NCBI RefSeq assembly: GCF_016865235.1
Contig: NZ_CP064030.1
Location: 2,666,001-2,730,000, forward strand
DNA: 64,000 bases
From: Dyella caseinilytica
Lineage (GTDB): Bacteria > Pseudomonadota > Gammaproteobacteria > Xanthomonadales > Rhodanobacteraceae
Reading direction: 5' to 3'
Made by a program: the position numbers and the translations under genes
The notes under the pieces: generated by a model
Database searches by the model: none
Seen by the model: the letters and a program-made list of their open reading frames with translations, nothing else
Told to the model about the DNA's origin: nothing
Shown: one piece after another, positions 36,461-44,902 of the stretch
How the letters are laid out: every line of letters begins with the position of its first letter
How positions within the stretch are numbered: the first letter of the stretch is position 1

Positions 36461-37375
36461 ATGAGCATCGAACTACGCCACCTGCGCTACTTCGTTACCG
36501 TCGCAGACACCCTGCACTTCGGCAAAGCCGCAGAGCGGCTCGGCATGTCCCAGCCACCGCTAAGCCAACAGATCCGCCAGTTGGAAGAGACCGTAGGCGC
36601 ACGCTTGCTCACGCGTACTAACCGCCGTGTGGCACTGACCGAACCCGGTCGCCTGTTCCTGCAGGAGGCGCGTGACATCCTGACCAAGGTGGAGCACGCC
36701 GCCGAGCTGGCCCAGCGCGCACAACGCGGCGAACTGGGAGAATTGCGCATCGGCTTCACCCGCACCACCCCGCTGTCGCAGAACATTCCTCGCGCGATCT
36801 TCGCCTTTCGCCAGCGCTACCCTGCCGTACACCTGCAACTGGAAGAGATGAATTCGCTGCAGCAGATCGATGCGCTGCTTGAGCGCAAGTTACATGTAGG
36901 TATTCTTCGACCCGGCGTATTGCCCAAGGCGCTGGTGTCCAAACGGCTGTTTCGTGATCCGCTGGTGGCGGTGCTGCATGCGAATCATCCGGCGCTGAAA
37001 AGCGTGGGCGCACGCGGAAAGCTGCCCACCAAGGCGCTGGCGCAGGAACCATTCGTGGTGTTTGCGCGCAGCGCCGGCGCAGGCGTCTACGAACATGTGT
37101 TCTCGCTGTGCCGCACGGCAGGCTTTGCGCCGCGCATTGCACAGGAGGCACGCGAAGCCTCCACCATTATCAGCCTGGTAGCGGCCGGCCTGGGCGTTTC
37201 CATCCTTCCCGAATCTTGCAGTCACATCAACGTGGATGGCGTCCGTTATGTGCCGCTAGCCGATTCCAATGCGATGTCGGAAATCCATGTGGTGTATCGC
37301 GACGATGAACGCCTGCCACTGCTGCCGCACTTCATCCAGATGATCTTGAACAACACTAAGCCGAGTAGTTGCTGA
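36461..37375 (+). CDS. LysR-family regulator
   Basis: 304 residues. The helix-turn-helix is LHFGKAAERLGMSQPPLSQQIRQLEE (quoted in part: FGKAAERLGMSQPPLSQQI) at about 17-45; the rest is a periplasmic-binding-like effector domain with the C-terminal GLGVSILPES segment. The start at 36461 gives MSIELRHLRYF, typical of the family. Its 3' end overlaps the convergent VOC gene by 20 bases, and the MFS/VOC operon beside it may be its target. Confidence 0.9.
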   Translation: MSIELRHLRYFVTVADTLHFGKAAERLGMSQPPLSQQIRQLEETVGARLLTRTNRRVALTEPGRLFLQEARDILTKVEHAAELAQRAQRGELGELRIGFTRTTPLSQNIPRAIFAFRQRYPAVHLQLEEMNSLQQIDALLERKLHVGILRPGVLPKALVSKRLFRDPLVAVLHANHPALKSVGARGKLPTKALAQEPFVVFARSAGAGVYEHVFSLCRTAGFAPRIAQEAREASTIISLVAAGLGVSILPESCSHINVDGVRYVPLADSNAMSEIHVVYRDDERLPLLPHFIQMILNNTKPSSC

Positions 37376-37739
37376 CTTCGACCAAGTTGCCATCCGGATC
37401 ACGGCAATACACCGATTGAATCGGGCCACGCGCACCCGTACGCCTCACCGGCCCCTCTTCGATCGTGACGCCGCATTGCCTGATGTGTTCGATCACCTGC
37501 TCCAACGGCACGGACGTAATGAGGCAGAAATCGCCTGACCCTGGCGTGGGCTGCGTGGCCTTAGGCTCGAATTCATGGCGATACTCGTGCAGATTGATCT
37601 TCTGGATACCAAATGCCAGCGCCTTGCGTCCCTCGCCAAAGCTGACGATATCCATACCAAGCACACGTGAATAGAAATCGCAGGTAGCGTCGATATCCAT
37701 CACGGTCAGAACAAAATGGTCTACACGATCAATTTTCAT
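37356..37739 (-). CDS. VOC-family dioxygenase-like protein
   Basis: 127 residues: RVDHFVLTVMDIDATCDFYSRVLG, then INLHEYRHEFEP, then VYCRDPDGNLVEVSNYS; the metal-ligand pattern His (VDHF), His (NLHEY) and Glu (LVEVS) is complete, so it is probably an active metal enzyme of the glyoxalase/dioxygenase/resistance superfamily. It overlaps the stop of the upstream MFS gene by ATGA, so the two are translationally coupled. Confidence 0.82.
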   Translation of the reverse strand: MKIDRVDHFVLTVMDIDATCDFYSRVLGMDIVSFGEGRKALAFGIQKINLHEYRHEFEPKATQPTPGSGDFCLITSVPLEQVIEHIRQCGVTIEEGPVRRTGARGPIQSVYCRDPDGNLVEVSNYSA

Positions 37740-39022
37740 GGCATCGCGCCCTTGCTCATGGGGGTTGGAGGAGTCACCAGTTGCGGCAGCGGCTGCAGCC
37801 GATACAGTCGCAGTGCAATCAGCAGGCCAGCCAGCACCATGGCGCCCACGAACAACGCCACGCCTAGCCAACCATCTGCGGCATAAAACAGTCCCCCACT
37901 CGCGCCCGCTACGCTCGACCCCATGTAGTAACTGAACAGATACATCGACGATGCTTGCGCCTTCGCCACGCCCCCGCGGCGACCGACCCAACTGCTCACA
38001 ATGGAATGGCCGCCAAAGAAACCGAAGGTGATGGTCGTGATGCCAAGGATGATGAGCCACAGCGATGCCAGCATCGTGCACACGGTGCCCATCAACATCA
38101 GCGCAAAAGCCGTCCATAACACCTTGCGGCGCCCCAGCTTGCCGGCCAGATGCCCCATCCACGCCGAACTGAAAGTGCCGATGAGGTAAATGCCAAAAAT
38201 CAGGCCGACTACTGTCTGGCTGAGGTTGTAGGGCGGCGCCAGCAAGCGATAACCAAGATAGTTATAGACCGTGACAAACGCGCCCAGCAGCAGGAAGCCC
38301 TCAACAAACAGCCACGGTAACCCGGGATCGCGGAACATGCCTGCAAAGCGTGCATACAACGCGCGCCACTGCAGGGGCTTCGGATAAAAGTGACGCGATG
38401 GCGGCAAGGCTTGCCAGAACACCAGTCCCGAGATCAGACCCACCACGCCTACTACACCAATGCCGATGCGCCAGCCGAAATAATCGGCGACCACGCCGGA
38501 AATCAGCCGACCACTCATGCCACCCACGGCACTGCCGCTGATATACAGCCCCATGCCCAGGCCGATCGACTCGACATGCATCTCTTCGGTGAGGTAGGTC
38601 ATGGCAACCGCGGGCAAACCGCTTAGTGTCAAACCGAGCAAGGTGCGAATCGCGAGCAAGGCGTACCAGTTCGGCATCAATGCGCTGAGCAACACCAGCA
38701 CCGCGGAAGAAAGCAGCGACGCAACCATTACCGACTTACGCCCCAAGGCATCCGAAACGCCACCGGCAAACAACATGGCGAACGCCAGCACACCCGTCGT
38801 CACCGAGAGCGACAAGGCACTGGCAGCGGCACTGATGCCGTAGTGCTGACTGAACAGCGGCATGAGCGGCTGCACGCAATACAGCAAGCCAAACGTGGCA
38901 AGGCCCGCTGCGAACAGCGCAAGGTTGGTGCGCTTGAAGGCAGGCGTACCGTGGCGGATCAGGTCTTCCTCGGACCATGCCACCGGCTTTCTGGTCGATT
39001 GAGTGGGAGTACTGGCGTCCAT
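37736..39022 (-). CDS. MFS transporter (YnfM-like)
   Basis: 428 residues with 12 predicted membrane helices. The A-motif is present as GGVSDALGRKSVM (loop 2-3) and the second half as GHLAGKLGRRKVL (loop 8-9). The N-terminus GLLYCVQPLMPLFSQHYG is typical of YnfM-like drug/sugar effluxers of the DHA1 type. Coupled to the VOC enzyme, so it may export a product of or a substrate for that enzyme. Confidence 0.88.
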   Translation of the reverse strand: MDASTPTQSTRKPVAWSEEDLIRHGTPAFKRTNLALFAAGLATFGLLYCVQPLMPLFSQHYGISAAASALSLSVTTGVLAFAMLFAGGVSDALGRKSVMVASLLSSAVLVLLSALMPNWYALLAIRTLLGLTLSGLPAVAMTYLTEEMHVESIGLGMGLYISGSAVGGMSGRLISGVVADYFGWRIGIGVVGVVGLISGLVFWQALPPSRHFYPKPLQWRALYARFAGMFRDPGLPWLFVEGFLLLGAFVTVYNYLGYRLLAPPYNLSQTVVGLIFGIYLIGTFSSAWMGHLAGKLGRRKVLWTAFALMLMGTVCTMLASLWLIILGITTITFGFFGGHSIVSSWVGRRGGVAKAQASSMYLFSYYMGSSVAGASGGLFYAADGWLGVALFVGAMVLAGLLIALRLYRLQPLPQLVTPPTPMSKGAMP

Positions 39023-39185
39023 CGCGGGAAGATCGGGGTGAATGGCGCAAGCATAATCGCGGGTGTGCAGGTGATCGATAGCTTGGTGAGTCCGGCTTGA
39101 TAGCTGGGGGATATCAATGGGTCAGATGGATGCTCCGGGTACACACAATCTGTCGCCCCGTGCTGATCAGGAAACGCCACAGATT

Positions 39186-39213
39186 CGTCATCCCAGCTTT
39201 CGCTGGGATGACG
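39186..39213. repeat. Single palindromic repeat (class CAGCTTTCGCTG)
   Basis: CGTCATCCCAGC facing GCTGGGATGACG with a 4-base loop: one self-contained copy of the repeat that appears as a pair at 42815. Confidence 0.75.
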
Positions 39214-39222
39214 GGCCTAGCA

Positions 39223-40065
39223 TTACGCGGCGCTTTGGGTTTTCAGCCTCAGCACATTCCGTATCTCCGCCAACACCTGCGCCGGCGCTTCCATATTGGC
39301 GTGATGCCCGGCCCCATCCATCACAAGCGCACGCGCATGGGCCATGCCCCGGGCCAATTCCTGCGTCAAGTGGCGTACTTCCATCTGATCCTCGCTGCCG
39401 ACTATCAACACCACCGGCACGTCAATCTCGTGCAGACGCTCCAGCGCCGAGGGCTGTGGCACCTGCTGATCCTGCGCAGCGCGTGTCCAATAACTGGTTT
39501 CCCGCTTGAATAGCCGCGTGGTCATCGCTTCAGTGTGCTTTCGCACGGCAGGGTCAACCTCATTCGGAGCGCGACACGGCCCATCTGTGAACGCACGCAA
39601 CGAACTGTCGATCAGGCCATTGGCATCCATGGTGCTCAATGCTTGCAAGAACGCGCGGGCAGCCGGCGTGCTATCGGCAAAGCGTCCCCAGTAACCGGCC
39701 CCTACCAGTATCAGTGCGCTGACGCGTTCGGGGTGTGCCAGGGTGAAATCCAGCGCCGTCGCTGCCCCGCCGGAACAGGCCAGCAGAGCAGTGCGCCGAA
39801 TGCCACGGGCGTCCAGCACGGTAGCAAGATCTTTGTGATGCGCGTAACGGCCGGACTCAATGGTGGAGCGGCCGAAACCGCGCGCGTCGTAGCGCAGCAC
39901 ACGATGTGTTTTGGCCAGTGAGACGAATTCGGTATCCCATTGACCGCTGTCGACCAGAAAACCATGCAGCATGGTGATGGCATCGCCTTCTCCGGCTTCT
40001 CCGGCTTCTTCGGCGTAGAGGCGGGCGTGGTCGACATCGATCCAATGTGTTGTTGACGTAGTCAT
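39223..40065 (-). CDS. Alpha/beta hydrolase
   Basis: 280 residues: ITMLHGFLVDSGQWD (oxyanion loop), LLACSGGAATALD (nucleophile Ser in a C-S-G-G elbow), VVLIVGSEDQMEV (acid) and GAGHHANMEAP (His). It resembles the 3-oxoadipate enol-lactonase/esterase group. The ATG at 40065 follows a weak AAGGAAA; longer frames add non-conserved sequence. Confidence 0.82.
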   Translation of the reverse strand: MTTSTTHWIDVDHARLYAEEAGEAGEGDAITMLHGFLVDSGQWDTEFVSLAKTHRVLRYDARGFGRSTIESGRYAHHKDLATVLDARGIRRTALLACSGGAATALDFTLAHPERVSALILVGAGYWGRFADSTPAARAFLQALSTMDANGLIDSSLRAFTDGPCRAPNEVDPAVRKHTEAMTTRLFKRETSYWTRAAQDQQVPQPSALERLHEIDVPVVLIVGSEDQMEVRHLTQELARGMAHARALVMDGAGHHANMEAPAQVLAEIRNVLRLKTQSAA

Positions 40066-40120
40066 ATATTTTTCCTTGGGCTCGATTCGGTTGCGAAAGC
40101 GCTTACCCAACCTACGCGGC

Positions 40121-41239
40121 TCAGCGCGATGTCGTGAACGACTGCGCCTGTACAGCAGGAACGAAAACACCAGGTGCGTATCCGGCAGGTTTGTCGCCCA
40201 CCGCCACCCCACCGTGTATGCGCGTCTGCTGGATATCCGCAAACATGTAATAAGGGAACGGTTTATCGGTGGCACTGACTGCATCGAGCCGAGCGCGCAA
40301 CACCGCCGGTAACTGGAACGAGAGTGCAGCGAGATTGGCATCAAGCTGTTCGAGCTTGGTGGCGCCGATAATCACTGAAGCGATACCCGGCTGCGTAGCC
40401 ACCCAGTTCAAGGCGACGGCAGCCATGCTCTGCCCTGCCTCCTTGGCCACCTTTTCCAGTTCCGCGACGATCGTCCAGTTGCGTTCGGTAAAACGTTCAA
40501 AGCCAGGGGCAGATGTCACCTTCGCAAGGCGTCCCTCGCCTTCGCCACCGGTTTGGCTGGGTTTGTACTTGCCGGAAAGCATGCCCATCGCCAGCGGACT
40601 CCACGCCGTGATGCCCATGCCCAGGTTCTGTGACAGCGGCACATATTCGTGTTCGATGTGGCGCTCAGCCAGCGAATACTCCAGTTGCATGTTGATGAGC
40701 GGCGTCAATGCATGAGCTTCGGCGAAGGTCTGTGCGCGGGCTGCATACCAGGCCGGCACATCGGAAAGGCCTGCATAACGAATCTTGCCGGCACGCACCA
40801 GGTCGTCGAACGTGCGCACCACTTCTTCGGCCGGCGTGACGCGATCCCAGGTGTGCAGCAGGTACAGATCGATGTAGTCGGTGCGCAGGCGGCGCAGTGA
40901 CGCCTCCACTGCACGCATGATGTTCTTGCGGCCATTGCCGCCCGCATTGGGATTGCCCGGCTGCCCGTTGTAAGTGAACTTGGTGGCGAGCACCACGCGA
41001 TCACGCGTACCGCTCTGTTCGATGAACTGGCCGAGCAGGCTTTCGCTGGAGCCTTCGGTATACAGGTCAGCGGTATCGATGAAGTTGCCGCCAGCATCCA
41101 GATAACGGTCGAACATGGTGCGTGCCGTATCGGCAGCAGCGCCCCAGCCCCAGTTCTCGCCGAAGGTCATGGTGCCCAGAGAAAGACGGCTGACGCGCAG
41201 GCCGGAACGGCCGAGGGTGAAGTATTGGTCGAGCGACAT
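40121..41239 (-). CDS. Aldo/keto reductase
   Basis: 372 residues. Catalytic residues of the AKR fold are in FIDTADLYTEG (Asp, Tyr), VLATKFTYN (Lys) and LYLLHTWDRV (His); the NADPH-binding end is ASVIIGATKLEQLDANL. A C-terminal tail of about 40 residues extends past the usual end. It is divergent from a LysR gene at 41450, which is a common arrangement of an oxidoreductase and its regulator. Confidence 0.9.
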   Translation of the reverse strand: MSLDQYFTLGRSGLRVSRLSLGTMTFGENWGWGAAADTARTMFDRYLDAGGNFIDTADLYTEGSSESLLGQFIEQSGTRDRVVLATKFTYNGQPGNPNAGGNGRKNIMRAVEASLRRLRTDYIDLYLLHTWDRVTPAEEVVRTFDDLVRAGKIRYAGLSDVPAWYAARAQTFAEAHALTPLINMQLEYSLAERHIEHEYVPLSQNLGMGITAWSPLAMGMLSGKYKPSQTGGEGEGRLAKVTSAPGFERFTERNWTIVAELEKVAKEAGQSMAAVALNWVATQPGIASVIIGATKLEQLDANLAALSFQLPAVLRARLDAVSATDKPFPYYMFADIQQTRIHGGVAVGDKPAGYAPGVFVPAVQAQSFTTSR

Positions 41240-41349
41240 GGCGATGACTCCGTCGGTTGAATGTGGAGCGCAGTGTGCGCCCCCTGATTCCGAGGAAAAA
41301 TCACCATTTGGTTGATGCATTATTTAGAAAAACTAACTAATGTACATTC

Positions 41350-41427
41350 CGTCGCCCCGGCGCAGGCCGGGGCCCAGTGTCTTTGCTGCACAAAAGTCGC
41401 TAGGCCCCGGCCTGCGCCGGGGCGACG
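41350..41427. repeat. Palindromic repeat pair (class GCGCAGGC, CGTCGCCCC)
   Basis: CCGTCGCCCCGGCGCAGGCC with a facing inverse copy, in the divergent AKR/LysR region, so it could lie between their promoters. Confidence 0.8.
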
Positions 41428-41449
41428 AACCAAGGGAGCCTAACCAACC

Positions 41450-42394
41450 ATGCGCGACCACTACGCCCTGCGCGCTTTCCGCGCCATCGCCGAACATGGC
41501 AGCTTCACCCGCGCCGCCGCCACGCTCGATGTCACGCCGTCGGCGCTGAGCCAGACCGTGCAACAGCTCGAAACGCAGCTCGGCACACGCTTGCTGCAAC
41601 GAACAACGCGTCGCGTCGGCCTGACCGAAGCCGGGCAGGAAATGCTTCAGCGCATTGCGCCAGCCCTGAACGAGCTGGATCAGGCCATCGACGCGATCCG
41701 CCAGCACGCTGACCGGCCACGCGGCACCCTGCGGATCACGGTGCCGGTCGTGGTGTCGCAAACCATCATCGAACCCATGCTGGGCGAATTCATGGCGCGC
41801 TGGCCGGATGTGCAATTGGATATCCGTGTGGACAACGGTTTCAGCGATCTGGTCGCCGAAGGGCTGGATGCCGGCATCCGGCTTGGCGAGCGCGTGCAGC
41901 GCGACATGGTGGCGGTGCCGCTCGGCAGCGCCATGCGCGGCGTGGTCGTTGGGTCACCCGCGTATTTCAAGCGCTGCGGCTACCCCAAAACACCCAAAGA
42001 TTTGCAAAACCACCAATGCATCAAATACCGGATGGCCAGCAGCGGCGCGATCTACCGGTGGGAGTTCGCCCATCGAAGCGGCCCCAAGAAAGGCTGCTGG
42101 TATGAGATTGCCGTTGACGGAAGCCTGACCGTCAACGACATCTCGCTGGCCTTGCGCGCCGCTGAAGACGGCATCGGCATGATTTCCATACTGGAAATTT
42201 CTGCGCGCGCTGCACTCGATGCAGGGCGCCTGGAAAGCGTGCTCGACCCCTGGCTGCCGCCATTCGAGGGCTTTTACCTCTACTACCCGAGCCGATTCCA
42301 GGTGCCACCCAAGCTGCGCGTATTCATTGACTTCATTCGCGAATGGACACAACGCGGAACAATGGCCTCTACATTGTCCCGCGCCTTGCCCTAG
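41450..42394 (+). CDS. LysR-family regulator, divergent from the aldo/keto reductase
   Basis: 314 residues; helix-turn-helix GSFTRAAATLDVTPSALSQTV at about 17-38 and an effector domain with QTIIEPMLGEFMARWPDVQLDI and the GIGMISILEISA signature. It begins MRDHYALRAFRAIAEHG, typical of the family. It likely controls the divergent aldo/keto reductase gene. Confidence 0.9.
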   Translation: MRDHYALRAFRAIAEHGSFTRAAATLDVTPSALSQTVQQLETQLGTRLLQRTTRRVGLTEAGQEMLQRIAPALNELDQAIDAIRQHADRPRGTLRITVPVVVSQTIIEPMLGEFMARWPDVQLDIRVDNGFSDLVAEGLDAGIRLGERVQRDMVAVPLGSAMRGVVVGSPAYFKRCGYPKTPKDLQNHQCIKYRMASSGAIYRWEFAHRSGPKKGCWYEIAVDGSLTVNDISLALRAAEDGIGMISILEISARAALDAGRLESVLDPWLPPFEGFYLYYPSRFQVPPKLRVFIDFIREWTQRGTMASTLSRALP

Positions 42395-42397
42395 CAC

Positions 42398-42562
42398 TCA
42401 GCGGTAACGCCAGTAGCCCCCTACCCAGACATGGCTCGGACCCCAATAACCCGGCACCCACACACGGGCCGGGCGCGGCGCAACGACAATGCAACCCGTC
42501 TGCGCCAGGGTGCCACCCAGTACGGCCAATGCGATCAGAAAGACGGAAAGATAACGACGCAT
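42398..42562 (-). CDS. Small lipoprotein with WVPGYW repeats
   Basis: 54 residues. Signal peptide with lipobox LAQTGC (Cys about 24), then a mature tail with two copies of a WV-x-GYW motif, as in YXWGXW-type proteins of proteobacteria. A GAGGAGAG ribosome site precedes the ATG at 42562. Unknown function. Convergent with the LysR gene, only three bases apart. Confidence 0.75.
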   Translation of the reverse strand: MRRYLSVFLIALAVLGGTLAQTGCIVVAPRPARVWVPGYWGPSHVWVGGYWRYR

Positions 42563-42814
42563 GATGCTCTCCTCATGAGCATGAAACTCACATCGGAGAA
42601 CGCAGCCTGGAATCATCGCGATGACGACGCGAATCTGAACTGATGCCGATGGTTCAGCCCTGGCGTCAGGCAAATGAAAGCCAATGGGCTGTCCATTGAT
42701 TTCCTTAAATGCGGCGCATTAAAAATGCGTCCCAGCCTGCGCGCTCACTTGACGATGCAGAGATGCATTAGGTTCACCCCAACCTACACACTTAGGTGCC
42801 CGCTCTTCTTTGCT

Positions 42815-42893
42815 CGTCATCCCAGCGAAAGCTGGGATCCAGCGTATTGATTACATCGAAGGCACTGGATCCCAGTTTTCGCTGGGATGACGG
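42815..42893. repeat. Palindromic repeat pair (class CAGCGAAAGCTG)
   Basis: CGTCATCCCAGCGAAAGCTG and its facing inverse, about 20 bases apart. Confidence 0.8.
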
Positions 42894-43107
42894 CAAAGTA
42901 AGCGCGCCGGAAAACGAACGTCGCCTAACCCAGGACCGACGCAACGAATCAGCGAGAAAGAAAATTACGCTTTCTCTACGCCCTCGCCCGGAACCTTTAT
43001 CCGATTTCTATATCAAAACCACCATCCTACGCACCGCGTTGAACACGTCACTCAAACAACAATAAGAACACGTCAATCCATTCCCCTTGGAATACATTCC
43101 GATGTTC

Positions 43108-43188
43108 AGAAGGCTTGCAGCCGGAGGCCGCCACGCGAGGTAGCGGGCAGCAGCCTCCCGATGATCCGGCTCCGGCTGCAAACCTTCT
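43108..43188. repeat. 19-bp inverted repeat, 81-base span
   Basis: AGAAGGCTTGCAGCCGGAG (43108-43126) pairs with CTCCGGCTGCAAACCTTCT (43170-43188), one mismatch. The interior also has a GGAGGC/GCCTCC pair, so alternate structures are possible. No T tract follows. Confidence 0.6.
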
Positions 43189-43260
43189 CAACAGCGCACA
43201 GCTTGGCCAAGCGTCACAGCCACATATCAACCAAATAACGTAAAAAAAGCTTTTTATTTG

Positions 43261-43380
43261 GACGTCTATTACCTTCATCCATCAATAAAATAACACGTCA
43301 TTCTATCAATCATTCATTTTTCATCGACTTCAAATACATTTTTCGCGGAAACGCTCATAAGCATTGACCGCACATTCACC
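43261..43380 (+). promoter_or_regulatory. Conserved upstream block, copy 1
   Basis: Starts GACGTCTAT and ends CATTGACCGCACATTCACC. Copy 2 at 44702-44821 has the same boundary motifs, the same spacing and the same length (120), with inner substitutions. It is probably a shared promoter or 5' leader. Confidence 0.55.
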
Positions 43381-43664
43381 AAAGCCAATGTACACCCCTG
43401 GCTTACCAGTGAGCGGCCCTTGCTTATGCAAACGGTACATACCCACTGGCAAGGGGTCTTTAATTGAGGATGCGTGTTTAGCATTCGACGCGTGACAAAA
43501 GTGGCACTCCGTCCTTTCACTCTTAGCCAGCTGAATAGTTATTTATTTTGTTACCAAACTCTGGCTTCCGCTCACAGTTGCACGCGTCGGCGCACCATCT
43601 TCACACCGCTCTAAAGACTCCGATCAAAGGGCTCATGACACTACTTTGATTGCGGAGGCGCCAC

Positions 43665-44453
43665 GTGAAAAATCTGAACCGGCCACATTTCTCATCATCT
43701 CTATTCACCCCAATTGCCGTCGCATTGGCATTCGTGCTTGCCACCCCTTTGCTAGCACAAGACACCGGATCGGTGCCTTTTGATGCGACCGAGAACGCTC
43801 TTTCGGGTACCTATACCTGTGATGGCGGCTCTCAAGTGACGATCAATTCGGTGGACACTTCGACTACCGATGTAAGCGGCAGCAGCGACGCCACCGGGTC
43901 TAATCAGAGCGCCACTGCATGCGGTCTACCGCTTTACTCTATTGCGTCAGCCGACGACACCACGAATGCAGCTGACACGACGACGCAAGACGATGGCGAC
44001 GGATCGAGCACCCTGTCGCAGGTTAGTTTGCTCGGCGGCGTAGTAAGTTACACATCAAAATCCGAGTCAGACAGTTGCCAAGCGGATGCTACCGGCCAAC
44101 CGACCTGTACTGGCGCTGTAACTATTCAAGGGCTGACGTTTGCAGGCCAGCCAATCACGGGAACTTTCACCCAACCCACGACATTTCAGACCACGGATTT
44201 ACAGGTTGACGTTGGGAGCTCTTGCACCGGCGCGGCGCTTTTTACGGGTCAATTGACGATTGGGGACTACAGCATTCAGCAAGATGGAGATACCGGCACA
44301 CTTGATTTCGCAGCCATTCATCTCGTTGGCACCCTTACTTGCGCCGGCCTTCCATTGACTTCCGTTACTGTGGATCTTAAGGACGATTATCAAGTAGATG
44401 ATGAATCATATAAAGAGATCCTTTTTGAGTTCGAAGCCAGGGACACGCTCTAG
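43665..44453 (+). CDS. Secreted Asp/Ser/Thr-rich protein A, unknown function
   Basis: 262 residues from the GTG at 43665, with GGAGG eight bases upstream (a TTG at 43650 is also open). Signal peptide about 1-29 (ending LLA-Q). Mature: a low-complexity acidic Ser/Thr stretch (about 65-120) and a beta-rich Cys-containing domain with TSKSESDSC, TIQGLTFAGQPITGTF, CTGAALFTGQLT and GTLTCAGLPLTSVTVDLKD. Six cysteines suggest disulfides outside the cytoplasm. I do not recognise the family. Protein B at 44903 has the same architecture. Confidence 0.7.
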   Translation: MKNLNRPHFSSSLFTPIAVALAFVLATPLLAQDTGSVPFDATENALSGTYTCDGGSQVTINSVDTSTTDVSGSSDATGSNQSATACGLPLYSIASADDTTNAADTTTQDDGDGSSTLSQVSLLGGVVSYTSKSESDSCQADATGQPTCTGAVTIQGLTFAGQPITGTFTQPTTFQTTDLQVDVGSSCTGAALFTGQLTIGDYSIQQDGDTGTLDFAAIHLVGTLTCAGLPLTSVTVDLKDDYQVDDESYKEILFEFEARDTL

Positions 44454-44581
44454 CTTAAGAGTCGGATTTTGTACGTGCTCGCCTAACCAGAGTCGACTCG
44501 CGCTGAAAAACCTTGAGGTCACGAGACCGCAAGTTGCATTAGCCAACATCGCAACTGGCTAGCCAATTTGAGCGAATCAAC

Positions 44582-44617
44582 GCCAAGCTCGACGGGCGAA
44601 ACCCGGCCGAGCTTGGC
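44582..44617. terminator. Hairpin after secreted-protein gene A
   Basis: GCCAAGCTCG/CGAGCTTGGC with an inner GGG/CCC pair. It is 130 bases from the stop and lacks a T tract, so termination is only possible. Confidence 0.35.
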
Positions 44618-44641
44618 AGATGCATCCAATCATCATGCTCA

Positions 44642-44681
44642 TAACGGTGCCAGGTTGCGCTCTTAACGGTACCAGGTTGCG
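44642..44681 (+). repeat. Two tandem 18-bp direct repeats, 22-bp period
   Basis: TAACGGTGCCAGGTTGCG at 44642-44659 and TAACGGTACCAGGTTGCG at 44664-44681, one difference. A 22-bp period is about two helical turns, as for tandem regulator sites. Confidence 0.6.
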
Positions 44682-44701
44682 TTAATACGTCATCACATTT
44701 A

Positions 44702-44821
44702 GACGTCTATACGCCATAAATAATTTCTACAAATACCTTCTCTTGCGTTTATGCGAGTCTTTTCACCGACTTCGCGTCATCATCTTCAATCAACGCAAAA
44801 AGCATCGACCCGCCATTCACC
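44702..44821 (+). promoter_or_regulatory. Conserved upstream block, copy 2
   Basis: GACGTCTAT at 44702, TTTCACCGACTTC at 44761 and CATCGACCCGCCATTCACC at the end. Counterpart of 43261-43380; ends 81 bases before the start of gene B. Confidence 0.55.
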
Positions 44822-44902
44822 CCATCAGACCTATAAAGCCTCGTCCATCGCTCGACGGGCAATGCAAGCAAGTCATATCCACCACTAATGAGGGGAATTG
44901 CC

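Larger units (their letters stand above)
42563..43664. other. Long intergenic region with repeats and a 120-bp block shared with the next gene
   Basis: About 1.1 kb without a supported gene. It holds a REP-like pair (42815-42893), a long inverted repeat (43108-43188), and from 43261 to 43380 a block equivalent in order and length to 44702-44821. After that, 43395-43455 has an imperfect inverted repeat with CCCCTGGC and GGCAAGGGG arms. Small frames here look spurious. Confidence 0.55.
44454..44902. other. Intergenic region between the paired secreted-protein genes
   Basis: About 450 bases. It holds a hairpin (44582-44617), tandem direct repeats (44642-44681) and the conserved block (44702-44821). 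No gene is supported. Confidence 0.55.

Noticed and set aside
43261..43380. A riboswitch (c-di-GMP type) in the shared block
   Set aside because: A few ACGCAAA-like bases are present, but the paired stems of that motif are not, so it is reported only as a conserved block.
43314..43520. 68-residue minus-strand frame in the gene-free region
   Set aside because: Overlaps the conserved upstream block, has no ribosome site or motifs.
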